64,000 bases of DNA, taken from positions 5,285,001 through 5,349,000 of the forward strand of contig NZ_ASHX02000001.1 in NCBI RefSeq assembly GCF_000478605.2. The letters run 5' to 3'. The position numbers were made by a program, and so were the translations under genes. Positions within the stretch are counted from its first letter, which is position 1. Each line of letters begins with the position of its first letter. Shown here one piece after another: positions 44,257 to 52,950 of the stretch. Below the pieces are notes generated by a model. That model was not told the DNA's origin. It was given only the letters and a program-made list of their open reading frames with translations, and made no database searches. This DNA comes from Streptomyces thermolilacinus SPC6. GTDB lineage: Bacteria; Actinomycetota; Actinomycetes; Streptomycetales; Streptomycetaceae.

Positions 44257-44892
44257 ATGACCGCAGCCCGACCACTCCTGCGCACCGCAGTCGCCGGACT
44301 CGCTCTCGGCGGCATCGCCTTCGCCGGCGCGCCGGCCGCCGTCGCCCAGCCCGGGGACAACGGCGACATCGCGATCCACGACACCGACACCCCGCCGCTC
44401 GACCAGCGCAGCGAGTCCAAGGTGTGCCGTTTCTACCTGGCCGCCTTCAACTTCGCGGGGCTGCAGCAGGTCACGTACACGATCACCCCGCAGCCGCTGC
44501 AGGCGGGCGACCCGACCGTGACGGGTGCCATCAACCTGGCGCCGACCGGCACCGGCCAGACCACCGAACTGACCCTGCCCGAGGGTCAGTACAGGCTGAC
44601 CTGGACGTTTCCCGGCGCCACCCTGCCGGGCAACCTGAAGGTCTTCCGCGTCGACTGCCCGAAGGGCCACGGCGACAAGAACAAGCACGGCGACAAGAAC
44701 AAGCAGGGCGACGGGGGCGCCCAAGGCCACAAGGGCCCGCACGGCGGCGTGGGCGCGGGCGGCGGCGGCATGGCGGCCCCGGCCGCCGACTCGTCCGCCG
44801 TCGGTGTCGGCGCGGCGCTCGCGGCCGGCCTGGCGGGTACCGCCGGGCTGATCCTCGCCCGCCGTCGCCGCCGCTCCCATGGCGCCGCGTAG
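44257..44892 (+). CDS. Predicted cell-surface protein paired with class F sortase
   Basis: A 211-aa secreted protein. A signal peptide ends near AVAQPG (about residue 30). The mature part is a beta-rich domain (YTITPQPLQAGDPTVTG, TTELTLPEGQYRLTWTF), then a Lys/His/Gly-rich linker with GDKNK repeats, a membrane helix and an RRRRR-like tail. No LPxTG or LAxTG motif is visible before the helix, although the layout is that of a sortase substrate. ACGGAGGAA precedes ATG 44257. The class F sortase gene overlaps its 3' end by 14 bp, so the two proteins almost certainly work together. Confidence 0.82.
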   Translation: MTAARPLLRTAVAGLALGGIAFAGAPAAVAQPGDNGDIAIHDTDTPPLDQRSESKVCRFYLAAFNFAGLQQVTYTITPQPLQAGDPTVTGAINLAPTGTGQTTELTLPEGQYRLTWTFPGATLPGNLKVFRVDCPKGHGDKNKHGDKNKQGDGGAQGHKGPHGGVGAGGGGMAAPAADSSAVGVGAALAAGLAGTAGLILARRRRRSHGAA

Positions 44893-45766
44893 ACCGTCGT
44901 ACTCACGGTTCACCCGTCGGCAACGCCGCCTCCTCCGCCTCACCAGGACGGTGGCCGCGGCGGTGGCGCTCGTCTCCGGCGGCGTCTGGTTGGCCGAGGA
45001 CGGCGAGCCGTCCGGGCCCGCCCCGGCAGCGGTGGCCGCGCCGCCGCAGCCGGGGCCCGCGACCACCCCGCCGCCCGTCACCGAGTCGAAGGCGGGGCAA
45101 CAGCCCGGCGGGCGGACCGAGCCCCGGACCGGCCCGCGGGCCGACCGGGGCACCGGGCAGGGTGCCGGACAGCAGCCGGGCGCCCGGGCGGGGCAAGGCG
45201 CGGGACAGCGGGCGGGACAGGGGGCCGGGCGACCGGCGGACCAGGCGCGGCCCAATGCGCCGAAGCCGTCGGCGGCGAAACGGCCACCCGCCGCCCTCGC
45301 CCCCTCACCGCCCAGGCAGATCGCCGTCCCGGCCATCACGATCGAGGCCCCGGTCGTGCGCCTGGGTCTCGAACCGTCGGGCCAGTTGCGCTCCCCGCCC
45401 GTGGAGAACCCCCACTTGACCGGCTGGTACGAGGACGGCGCCACGCCCGGCGAGAAGGGCACCGCGATCATGGTCGGCCACCGCGACACCCGCAAGGGCC
45501 CGGCCGTGTTCCTCAACCTCGACGCGCTCAAGCCCGGCAACACCGTCCGGGTCACCCGCGAGGACGGGATCACCGCGGTGTTCACCGTTCACCGCGTCAG
45601 CACCTTCGACAAGGAGAACTTCCCCGACAAGGAGGTGTACGGGCCTGCCAAGCGCCCCGAGCTGCGCCTGCTCACCTGCGGCGGGGCCTTCGACCGGAAG
45701 AAGGGGTACGAGGCCAACATCGTCGTCTTCGCCCACCTCACCGACACGATCCCGGCGAACGCGTGA
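44879..45766 (+). CDS. Class F sortase
   Basis: A 295-aa membrane-anchored transpeptidase. An Arg-rich start and one helix (about 22-42) anchor it; a long Gln/Gly/Pro/Arg-rich linker (about 50-145, with repeated GQGAG and GQRAG units) follows, then the sortase domain: catalytic His in VGHRDT, Cys in LLTCGGAFD and the Arg a few residues on (FDRKKGYE). Class F sortases of actinobacteria have no well-known substrate; the upstream surface protein is the obvious candidate. The start overlaps that gene, and a perfect hairpin terminator follows. Confidence 0.92.
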   Translation: MAPRRPSYSRFTRRQRRLLRLTRTVAAAVALVSGGVWLAEDGEPSGPAPAAVAAPPQPGPATTPPPVTESKAGQQPGGRTEPRTGPRADRGTGQGAGQQPGARAGQGAGQRAGQGAGRPADQARPNAPKPSAAKRPPAALAPSPPRQIAVPAITIEAPVVRLGLEPSGQLRSPPVENPHLTGWYEDGATPGEKGTAIMVGHRDTRKGPAVFLNLDALKPGNTVRVTREDGITAVFTVHRVSTFDKENFPDKEVYGPAKRPELRLLTCGGAFDRKKGYEANIVVFAHLTDTIPANA

Positions 45767-45769
45767 CCC

Positions 45770-45803
45770 GGCGGGCCCGCACCCCTCAAGCGGCGGGCCC
45801 GCC
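45770..45803 (+). terminator. Hairpin terminator after the sortase gene
   Basis: An 11-bp perfect stem (45770-45780 with 45793-45803), loop 12 nt, begins just after the sortase stop. Confidence 0.75.
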
Positions 45804-46097
45804 TCTCCGTTGCGGGCCGCCCCAGCGCGGCGCATCCTCCTGGACGGGCGCCCCTTGTGCCCGCCGGTCCCGCCTGCGCCGCGGGTCCGGCGCCTGCGCT
45901 GCAGGCCGTTGCGCTGGGGGCAGCCGGTCCGCCGGGGGCGGCACGGGCGGTTGCGCAGCGGACTTGCCCCGTCGCCCTGGCGGGCGTGCCGCGGGGCCCG
46001 GCCCGCCGCGGGGGAGTGGGGGGAGTGGGGGGAGGCGCCGGGGCGGAGGGGTGGCAGGATCGGGACAGCTCGCACGCGCGGGCCCCTGGCCAAGAAA

Positions 46098-46114
46098 AAC
46101 TACCGTCGCTAGTT
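46098..46114. promoter_or_regulatory. TetR-type operator upstream of the ALDH-ADH operon
   Basis: AACTACCG-T-CGCTAGTT is a palindrome with 7 of 8 arm matches. The same motif occurs at 52910-52926 next to a TetR gene. It lies 40 bp before the aldehyde dehydrogenase start. Confidence 0.75.
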
Positions 46115-46153
46115 TGGTCGGTGACCCCGCACCACAGGCCGAAGGAGACAGCG

Positions 46154-47545
46154 ATGAAGGTCCACGACGGGATGTACATCGACGGCGCCTGGCGCCCCGC
46201 CGCAGGCACCGGCACCATCGCCGTGGTGAACCCGGCCACCGAGGAGCCGTTCGCCACCGTCCCCGCCGGTGAGCCCGCCGACATCGACGCCGCCGTACGC
46301 GCCGCCCGCGCCGCGTTCCCCGGCTGGGCCGCCACCCCGCCCGCCGAACGCGCCGCCCGCCTGGCCGCCCTGCGCGACGCGCTCGCCGCCCGCCAGGACG
46401 AGATCGCCGCGACCGTCACCGCCGAGCTGGGCGCCCCGCCGAAGCTGGCCCACGCCGTGCACGCCGGACTGCCGGTCACCGTCGCGGGGTCGTACGCCGA
46501 CCTCCTCGGGACGTACGCCTTCGAGGAGAAGGTCGGCAACTCCACCGTCCTCCTGGAACCGGTCGGCGTCGTCGGCGCGATCACGCCCTGGAACTACCCG
46601 CTCCACCAGATCGTCGCCAAGGTCGCCCCCGCCCTCGCGGCGGGCTGCGCGGTCGTCGTCAAGCCCGCCGAGGAGACCCCGCTCACCGCGCGCCTCTTCG
46701 CCGAGTGCGTCCACGAGGCGGGCTTCCCCGCCGGGGTCGTCAACGTCGTCACCGGCCTCGGGCACGTCACGGGCCAGGCCCTCGTCGAGCACGACGGCGT
46801 GGACATGATCTCCTTCACGGGCTCCACCGCCGTCGGCAGGCGCATCGGCGCGGCCGCCGGGGGCGCGGTCAAGCGGGTCGCCCTGGAGCTGGGAGGCAAG
46901 TCGGCGAGCGTGATCCTGCCGGGCGCCGACCTCGCCAAGGCCGTCGCGGGCAGCGTCGCGAGCGTCATGTCCAACTCCGGCCAGCGCTGCAACGCCCTCA
47001 CCCGGGTCCTCGTCGGCGCGGACCGGTACGAGGAGGCCGTCGCCCTCGCCGCCGAGGCCGCCGCGAAGTACCCGGCGGGCGACCGGATCGGCCCGCTCGT
47101 CAGCGCCGCCCAGCGCGACCGCGTCGTCGCGTACATCGAGAAGGGCATCGCGGAGGGCGCCCGGATCGTCGCGGGCGGCCCCCGCCCGCCGCTGGAGCGC
47201 GGCTTCTACGTCGCGCCGACCGTCTTCGCCGACGTGACGCCCGGCATGACGATCGCCCAGGAGGAGATCTTCGGCCCGGTCGTGGCGTTCCTGCGGTACG
47301 AGGACGAGGAGGACGCCCTGCGCATCGCCAACGGCACGGAGTACGGCCTCGCGGGCGCCGTGTGGGGCGAGCCCGAAGCGGCCGTCGCCTTCGCCCGGCG
47401 CATGGAGGCCGGGCAGGTGGACGTCAACGGCGGCCGCTTCAACCCGCTGGCCCCGTTCGGCGGCTACAAGCAGTCCGGCGTCGGCCGGGAGCTGGGCGCC
47501 CACGGCCTCGCCGAGTACCTGCACACGAAGTCCCTCCAGTTCTGA
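46154..47545 (+). CDS. NAD(P)-dependent aldehyde dehydrogenase
   Basis: A 463-aa aldehyde dehydrogenase that oxidises an aldehyde to its acid. Motifs visible are the coenzyme-binding ITPWNYPLHQI, FTGSTAVGRRI, the general base Glu in ALELGGKS and the nucleophile Cys in SGQRCNALTR (near residue 280). The length is slightly short for the family. It is the first gene of a unit with the zinc alcohol dehydrogenase, and a TetR-type palindrome lies in its promoter. The two enzymes together would convert an alcohol to an acid. Confidence 0.93.
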   Translation: MKVHDGMYIDGAWRPAAGTGTIAVVNPATEEPFATVPAGEPADIDAAVRAARAAFPGWAATPPAERAARLAALRDALAARQDEIAATVTAELGAPPKLAHAVHAGLPVTVAGSYADLLGTYAFEEKVGNSTVLLEPVGVVGAITPWNYPLHQIVAKVAPALAAGCAVVVKPAEETPLTARLFAECVHEAGFPAGVVNVVTGLGHVTGQALVEHDGVDMISFTGSTAVGRRIGAAAGGAVKRVALELGGKSASVILPGADLAKAVAGSVASVMSNSGQRCNALTRVLVGADRYEEAVALAAEAAAKYPAGDRIGPLVSAAQRDRVVAYIEKGIAEGARIVAGGPRPPLERGFYVAPTVFADVTPGMTIAQEEIFGPVVAFLRYEDEEDALRIANGTEYGLAGAVWGEPEAAVAFARRMEAGQVDVNGGRFNPLAPFGGYKQSGVGRELGAHGLAEYLHTKSLQF

Positions 47546-47597
47546 CGGGCCCCGCCCCGCCCCCCCGCACACCCCAACCAGTCGGGAGAAACCGATC

Positions 47598-48680
47598 GTG
47601 GTCGTCCGCGCCGCCGTCCTGCCCTCCGTCGGGTCTCCGCTGGAGATCATCGGCATCCGCCTGCCCGCGCCGGGCCCCGGCGAGGTCCGGGTCCGCCTGG
47701 CCGCCGCCGGGGTCTGCCACTCCGACCTGTCCCTGTCGGACGGCACCATGCGCGTGCCCGTCCCCGCCGTCCTCGGCCACGAGGGCGCGGGCACCGTCGT
47801 GTCCGTGGGCGAGGGCGTCACCCATGTCGCCCCGGGCGACGGCGTCGTCCTCAACTGGGCGCCGTCCTGCGGCACCTGCCACCACTGCCGGATCGGCGAG
47901 GTGTGGCTGTGCGCCGACGCGCTGACCGGCGTCGGCCGCGCCCACGCCGTCACCGAGGACGGCCGGCAGCTCCACCCCGGCCTGAACGTCGCCGCGTTCG
48001 CCGAGGAGACGGTCGTCCCCGGCCGCTGCGTCCTGCCCGTCCCCGACGGCGTCCCGCTCACCGACGCGGCCCTCCTCGGCTGCGCCGTGCTCACCGGGTA
48101 CGGCGCCGTCCACCACTCCGCCCGGGTCCGCAGGGGCGAGTCCGTCGTCGTGTTCGGCGTCGGCGGGGTCGGCCTGGCCGCGCTCCAGGCGGCCCGGATC
48201 GCCGGGGCCGGACCGATCGTCGCGGTGGACGTGTCGCCGGAGAAGGAGGCGCTGGCGAAGGCCGCCGGGGCCACGGACTTCGTGGTCGCGTCGGACACGA
48301 CCGCGCGGGAGGTCCGCAAGCTCACGTCCGGGCGGGGCGCCGACGTGGCCGTGGAGTGCGTCGGCCGCGCCCTCAGCATCCGTACCGCGTGGGACTCCAC
48401 CCGGCGCGGCGGGCGCACCACGGTCGTCGGCATCGGCGGCAAGGACCAGCAGGTCACCTTCAACGCCCTGGAGATCTTCCACTGGGGCCGCACCCTGTCC
48501 GGCTGCGTCTACGGCAACTGCGACCCCGACCGCGACCTGCCCGTCCTCGCCGACCACGTCCGCGCGGGCCGCCTCGACCTGAGCGCCCTGGTCACCGACC
48601 GGATCCACCTGGACGGCATCCCCGAGGCGTTCGAGAACATGCGGTCCGGTAAGGGCGGCCGCGCCCTGGTCGTCTTCTAG
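47598..48680 (+). CDS. Zinc-dependent medium-chain alcohol dehydrogenase
   Basis: A 360-aa MDR enzyme. The catalytic zinc ligands lie in GVCHSDLS and GHEGAGTV; the structural zinc uses CGTCHHC and a later Cys (EVWLC). The Rossmann motif is VFGVGGVGLAALQ (near residue 185). A GTG start with GGGAG upstream follows the aldehyde dehydrogenase gene by 52 bp. It resembles the class III/Rxyl-type alcohol dehydrogenases of actinobacteria. Substrate alcohol unknown. Confidence 0.92.
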   Translation: MVVRAAVLPSVGSPLEIIGIRLPAPGPGEVRVRLAAAGVCHSDLSLSDGTMRVPVPAVLGHEGAGTVVSVGEGVTHVAPGDGVVLNWAPSCGTCHHCRIGEVWLCADALTGVGRAHAVTEDGRQLHPGLNVAAFAEETVVPGRCVLPVPDGVPLTDAALLGCAVLTGYGAVHHSARVRRGESVVVFGVGGVGLAALQAARIAGAGPIVAVDVSPEKEALAKAAGATDFVVASDTTAREVRKLTSGRGADVAVECVGRALSIRTAWDSTRRGGRTTVVGIGGKDQQVTFNALEIFHWGRTLSGCVYGNCDPDRDLPVLADHVRAGRLDLSALVTDRIHLDGIPEAFENMRSGKGGRALVVF

Positions 48681-48756
48681 CCGCGCCGCCCCGGCCGCCC
48701 CGCGCGGCACCATCCGCACCGCCCGCGGCACCAGCCCCGCCACCAGCCGCGAAACA

Positions 48757-48782
48757 CCCCGGCCGCCCCCGCGCGGCCGGGG
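48757..48782 (+). terminator. Hairpin terminator after alcohol dehydrogenase
   Basis: CCCCGGCCGC (48757-48766) and GCGGCCGGGG (48773-48782) form a perfect 10-bp stem. It suggests the following transporter is a separate transcription unit. Confidence 0.7.
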
Positions 48783-48946
48783 TCCCCGCGCTGCCCCGGC
48801 GCCTGCGGGCGGCCCGCGCGCCCCGGCCACGAGGGCGCGGAACTGGTCCGGTCCAGGCCGTTGACGCCATACCAGCCGGTCGGTACGTTCCCGGCCAGCA
48901 AGGCGCCGCCCCCTCCCGTCCCCCGCACCGCCTGGAGTGTGCACCC

Positions 48947-50281
48947 ATGGACACGGCCCCCTCTCCCGCACCCGCACCCGCCGCCGACGACCGCCGCCGA
49001 CGCAGGGTGGCCACCGCCGCCGCGCTCGCCTCGGCCGTGGAGTGGTACGACTACTTCGTCTTCGGCATCGCCGCCGCCCTCGTGCTCGGCGACCTCTACT
49101 TCCCGGCGGACAACCCGTCGGCCGGCGTCCTCGCCGCGTTCGCCACCTTCGCCGTCGGCTTCCTCGCCCGGCCCGTCGGCGGTGTCATCGCGGGCCACCT
49201 CGGCGACAAGCGCGGCCGCAAGCCGATGCTGGTCCTGGCACTCGTCCTGATGGGCCTCGCCACCGTCGGCATCGGCCTGCTCCCCACGTACGAGACGATC
49301 GGCATCGCCGCCCCCGTACTGCTGGTCCTCCTGCGCGTGTTGCAGGGCGTCGCGGTCGGCGCCCAGTGGGGCGGCGCGATGCTCATGGCCACCGAGTACG
49401 CCCCCGAGGGCAAACGCGGCCTGTACGGCAGCCTCGTCCAGCTGGGCGTCCCCATCGGCGTGGTGACGGCCAACTCCGTCTTCCTCGTCGCCGGTTCCCT
49501 CACCAGCGACGCGGCGTTCGCCTCCTGGGGCTGGCGGGTGCCGTTCGTCGTCGGCTTCCTCGTCCTCGGCCTCGCCTGGTACATCCACACGCGGGTGGAG
49601 GAGACGCCGGACTTCAAGGCCGCCGAACGGGCCCTCGCGGAACAGGAGAAGGGCAGGCCCGGCTCCCCGCTGGGCACGATCCTGCGCCACCACCTCGGCA
49701 CGGTCCTCCTGGCGGGCGGCTCCTTCGCCGTCAACACGGCTACCTTCTACATCGTCATCACCGGCGTCCTCGACTACGCGACCCGCGAACTCGCCATGGA
49801 GCGCGGCGCGGTGCTGATGGTCTCCCTCTGTGTCAGCCTCACGCAGCTCGGGCTCATCCCCTGGGCGGCGTCCCTCTCCGACCGCGTCGGGCGGCTGCGC
49901 GTCTACGCGTTCGGCGCGTTCGGCCTGCTCGTGTGGGCGGTGCCGATGTTCCTGCTCATCGACACCGCGTCGCTGCTGTGGCTGGCCGTGGGGACGTTCG
50001 TCGCCAGCTGCTTCCTCAGCGTCATGTACGGGCCGCAGGCGGCCCTCTTCGCGGAGCTGTTCACGGCGGAGATGCGCTACACCGGGGCCTCGCTCGGCTA
50101 CCAGATATCGGCGGTGCTCGGCGGCGGCCTCGCCCCGTTCGTCATGGTGCTCCTGCTGGAGGCGACCGGCACCTCGATGTCCGTGGCCGCCTACATCATG
50201 GTCCTCGCCGTGGTCGCCCTCGCCTCCATCGGCATCCTCGCCCGCCGCGCCGCCGCGTCCTCCGGGTCCGACGCGAGCTGA
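48947..50281 (+). CDS. MFS metabolite:proton symporter (ShiA/ProP-like)
   Basis: A 444-aa 12-helix transporter. The opening ALASAVEWYDYFVFG, motif A GHLGDKRGRKPML and the later GAQWGGAMLMATEYAP mark the metabolite:H+ symporter family (shikimate, alpha-ketoglutarate, proline/betaine transporters). An N-terminal Pro/Ala-rich leader of about 17 residues precedes helix 1. It probably imports a small organic acid, perhaps the substrate or product of the two dehydrogenases upstream, but a terminator separates them. Confidence 0.92.
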   Translation: MDTAPSPAPAPAADDRRRRRVATAAALASAVEWYDYFVFGIAAALVLGDLYFPADNPSAGVLAAFATFAVGFLARPVGGVIAGHLGDKRGRKPMLVLALVLMGLATVGIGLLPTYETIGIAAPVLLVLLRVLQGVAVGAQWGGAMLMATEYAPEGKRGLYGSLVQLGVPIGVVTANSVFLVAGSLTSDAAFASWGWRVPFVVGFLVLGLAWYIHTRVEETPDFKAAERALAEQEKGRPGSPLGTILRHHLGTVLLAGGSFAVNTATFYIVITGVLDYATRELAMERGAVLMVSLCVSLTQLGLIPWAASLSDRVGRLRVYAFGAFGLLVWAVPMFLLIDTASLLWLAVGTFVASCFLSVMYGPQAALFAELFTAEMRYTGASLGYQISAVLGGGLAPFVMVLLLEATGTSMSVAAYIMVLAVVALASIGILARRAAASSGSDAS

Positions 50282-50368
50282 CCCAGGCCGTCGCCGGCCC
50301 GGGTTCGCGGGCACGGCCCCGGCCGGGCCGCGCCGGGCGCCGGCCGCCGCCCCCGGACGCGGGCCCGC

Positions 50369-51283
50369 TCAGGCGGCCCGTGTCCGGGGCCGGGACCGCG
50401 AGACGGCCACCCCGGCCAGGCACAGCGCGCCGCCCGCCAGCGTCAGCGCCCCCGGCACCTCGCCCAGCACCGGCCACGACATCAGCACCACCAGCGCGGG
50501 CACCGCGTACGTCGTCGCCCCCAGCCGCCCGGCCGGGGTACGGGCCAGCGCGTACGCCCAGGTGGTGAACGCCAGCGCGGTCGGGAACACCCCCAGGTAC
50601 ACCATGTTCAGCGTCGCGGACACCGGCGCCCGCCCGGCCTCCTCCACCAGCACCCCGGCGAACGGCAGACACGCCACCGTCCCGGTCAGGCACCCGAACC
50701 CGGTGACCTGGAGCGCGCTCGCGTGCCGCAGCGCCGGCTTCTGCGCGACCACCCCGGCCGCGTACCCGGCGGCGGCGAGGAGGCACAGGCCCACGCCGAG
50801 CACCGACGCCCGCCCCTCGCCCGACAGGGACAGCCCCACCGCGACGGCCCCGGCGAACGACACCGCCATACCGGCCACCAGCCGGGGCGGCGTCGCCTCG
50901 CCCAGGAACCGCGCGCCCAGCAGCGCGATGAGCACGGGCCCGATGTTCACCACCATGGCGGCCGTGCCCGCGTCGACCTTCCGCTCACCCCAGTTGAGCG
51001 CCACCATGTACACCCCGAACCACAGCAGCCCCGACACGGCGACGCCGGGCCACGCGGCGCGCGGCGGCAGCCCCTCGCGCCGCACCAGCAGCAGACAGCC
51101 CAGGACGAGCGACCCGGCGAGCAGCCGCCCGAGCGCCAGCGCGCCGGGGGAGTACGCCGTCCCGGCACTGCGGATCGACACGAACGCCGACGCCCACAGG
51201 ACGACACTGACGGCCGCCGCCGCGACCGCGGCCAGGCGTGCGCGGGAAGGGCGGGTACGGGGAGGAGAGATGACCGGGTCCAT
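50369..51283 (-). CDS. DMT-superfamily (EamA) transporter
   Basis: A 304-aa protein with ten predicted helices in two EamA repeats (first starting near LWASAFVSIRS, second near LCLLAAAGYAAG). Members export amino acids or other metabolites. ATG 51283 is preferred; an upstream in-frame start would add 39 low-complexity residues. It lies downstream of the ArsR-type gene on the same strand and is likely controlled by it. It converges on the MFS gene. Confidence 0.9.
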   Translation of the reverse strand: MDPVISPPRTRPSRARLAAVAAAAVSVVLWASAFVSIRSAGTAYSPGALALGRLLAGSLVLGCLLLVRREGLPPRAAWPGVAVSGLLWFGVYMVALNWGERKVDAGTAAMVVNIGPVLIALLGARFLGEATPPRLVAGMAVSFAGAVAVGLSLSGEGRASVLGVGLCLLAAAGYAAGVVAQKPALRHASALQVTGFGCLTGTVACLPFAGVLVEEAGRAPVSATLNMVYLGVFPTALAFTTWAYALARTPAGRLGATTYAVPALVVLMSWPVLGEVPGALTLAGGALCLAGVAVSRSRPRTRAA

Positions 51284-51444
51284 GACGGGACCGTACGGCC
51301 GGGACACTTCGGCCCCCGCCGCAACGACCCCCGCCGACTGCGACGCCCCGCCTCCGCCGACCCGCGACGAAGTCTCCCCGCCCGCGCAGACGCCCCCCAC
51401 CCGCGCAGACGCCCCGCCCCGCCAGGCCCCGGCCCCCGCGCCGG

Positions 51445-52158
51445 TCAGCGCAGGTCCTCCGGACCGATGCCCAGCAGTTCACCGAGCACCCGCTCCCCGG
51501 CGGCCGTCACCTTCACCGCGCGTTCCGTCCCCACGCGTACGCACCACCCGGTGTCCAGCGCGTGACGGCACAGTGCGGCGCCCGCCACCCCGGCCAGGTG
51601 CGGCCTGCGCTCGGTCCAGTCGAGGCAGCCGCGCGCGAGCGGCCGCCGCCCCTTGGCGACCAGCTCCACGCCCAGGTCCCGGAACCACCGCAGCCCGCCG
51701 TCGGTGAGCGCGAAGCCGGTGTCCTGGCCCAGCAGTCCGCGCGCCGTCATCGCGTCCGTGATGGCCGTCCCGAGCCGCCCCGCCAGATGGTCGTAGCAGG
51801 TGCGGCCCCGCGCCATGGCGTTTCGCGCGCCCGCCTCCCGCAGGGTGCGCGGCGGGCGCCCGGCGTCGGGCGCACAGTACGCGGCGAGGTCCTCCACCAG
51901 GTGCGCCGCCCGCGCGTCGGCGAGCCGTACGTACCGGTGCCGCCCCTGGCGTTCCTCCGCGAGCAGCCCGCCCGCGACCAGGCGGCCCAGGTGCTCGCTG
52001 GCCGTGGACGGCGCCACGCGCGCGTGGCGGGCCAGTTCCCCGGCCGTCCAGGCGCGGCCGTCCAGCAGGGCGAGGCAGAACGCGGCGCGGGTCTCGTCGG
52101 CCAGCAGGGCGGCGAACGCCGCGAGGTCCCGGGCGGCGGGGGAGCGGGTCGTCGTCAT
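51445..52158 (-). CDS. ArsR-family regulator with long C-terminal domain
   Basis: A 237-aa regulator. The N-terminal winged helix has TAGELARHARVAPSTASEHLGRLVAGG (near residues 38-65). The C-terminal about 130 residues form an extra domain with Cys-containing RTCYDHLAG and CLDWTERRPHLAG; this two-part layout is common in actinobacterial ArsR relatives that are not metal sensors. It is upstream of the EamA transporter, the likely target. Confidence 0.88.
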   Translation of the reverse strand: MTTTRSPAARDLAAFAALLADETRAAFCLALLDGRAWTAGELARHARVAPSTASEHLGRLVAGGLLAEERQGRHRYVRLADARAAHLVEDLAAYCAPDAGRPPRTLREAGARNAMARGRTCYDHLAGRLGTAITDAMTARGLLGQDTGFALTDGGLRWFRDLGVELVAKGRRPLARGCLDWTERRPHLAGVAGAALCRHALDTGWCVRVGTERAVKVTAAGERVLGELLGIGPEDLR

Positions 52159-52176
52159 ACGTCCAGGATGGCGCCC

Positions 52177-52881
52177 CTACGGTTCGGCCCCGGCCGCAGC
52201 GCCCCCGCCCGACGCGCCCCCGCCCGCGTCCCGCGCCCCGCCCGGAACCACCGCCGCGTACTGGAGCGCCAGCCCGTCCAGCAGGGCCCGCAGGCCCGTT
52301 TCGAAGGCGCCCTCGTCCACCTTCTCGCGCCGTTCGGCGAGCAGGTGCGCCTGGCCCAGGTGCGGGTAGTCGGCCGGGTCGTACGCGGACTCGTCGTCCA
52401 CGAACCCCTGGGCGAACGAGCCGAGCGCCGAGCCGGTGATGAAGTACCGCATGAGCGCGCCGATGTACGTGGCCTGCGCGGGCGGCCATCCGGCCCGGAC
52501 CATCGCGCCGAACACCGCGTCGGCGACCCGCAGTCCGGCCGGGCGGCGGCCGGGCCCACGCGCGAGGACCGGCACGATGTGGGGGTGGTCGGTGAGGGCC
52601 GCCCGGTACGAGACCGCCCAGTCGTGCAGCGCCGTACGCCAGTCCCGGCCGTCGGACGCGTCGAACATCGACAGGTCCACCTGCGCGCTGACCGCGTCGG
52701 CGACCGCCTCCAGGATCTCGTCCTTGGTGCGGAAGTGGTTGTACAACGACGGTCCGCTGACCCCCAGTTCGGCCGCGAGGCGCCGCGTCGAGACCGCCTC
52801 CAGGCCCTCCGCGTCCACCAGGGCGCCCGCCGCGGCGACGATGCGGTCTCGGCTGAGCAGGGGCTTGCGCGGTCTGGCCAT
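52177..52881 (-). CDS. TetR regulator, probable controller of the acyl-CoA and aldehyde dehydrogenase genes
   Basis: A 234-aa regulator. The helix-turn-helix lies near residues 28-60 (AVSTRRLAAELGVSGPSLYNHFRTK). The C-terminal domain includes PHIVPVLARGPG and a long Gly/Ala-rich tail. ATG 52881 (MARPRKP) is chosen; ATG 52890 is possible. It is divergent from the acyl-CoA dehydrogenase gene, and the palindrome between them (52910-52926) recurs before the ALDH-ADH genes, so it probably represses both units in response to an acyl-CoA or acid. Confidence 0.88.
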   Translation of the reverse strand: MARPRKPLLSRDRIVAAAGALVDAEGLEAVSTRRLAAELGVSGPSLYNHFRTKDEILEAVADAVSAQVDLSMFDASDGRDWRTALHDWAVSYRAALTDHPHIVPVLARGPGRRPAGLRVADAVFGAMVRAGWPPAQATYIGALMRYFITGSALGSFAQGFVDDESAYDPADYPHLGQAHLLAERREKVDEGAFETGLRALLDGLALQYAAVVPGGARDAGGGASGGGAAAGAEP

Positions 52882-52909
52882 GCGGCACATAGTAGGGCTG
52901 CCCACAGAA

Positions 52910-52926
52910 AACTAGCGCCGCTAATT
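52910..52926. promoter_or_regulatory. TetR-type operator between TetR and acyl-CoA dehydrogenase genes
   Basis: AACTAGCG-C-CGCTAATT, palindromic at 7 of 8 arm positions. It is 25 bp before the acyl-CoA dehydrogenase start and 29 bp before the TetR start. It shares the form AACTAsCG-N-CGCTArTT with the site at 46098-46114. Confidence 0.8.
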
Positions 52927-52950
52927 AACGTCGTGATCGAAGGGGTCCGC

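Larger units (their letters stand above)
45767..46153. other. Intergenic region upstream of the aldehyde dehydrogenase gene
   Basis: 387 bp. It begins with the sortase terminator. The middle is GC-rich without a gene. The last 60 bp hold a TetR-type palindrome (46098-46114) and the GAAGGAGA ribosome site of the dehydrogenase gene. Confidence 0.6.

Noticed and set aside
46109-48493. A 794-codon minus-strand frame opposite the aldehyde and alcohol dehydrogenases
   Set aside because: Both plus-strand enzymes are clear; the antisense translation is repetitive and has no ribosome site.
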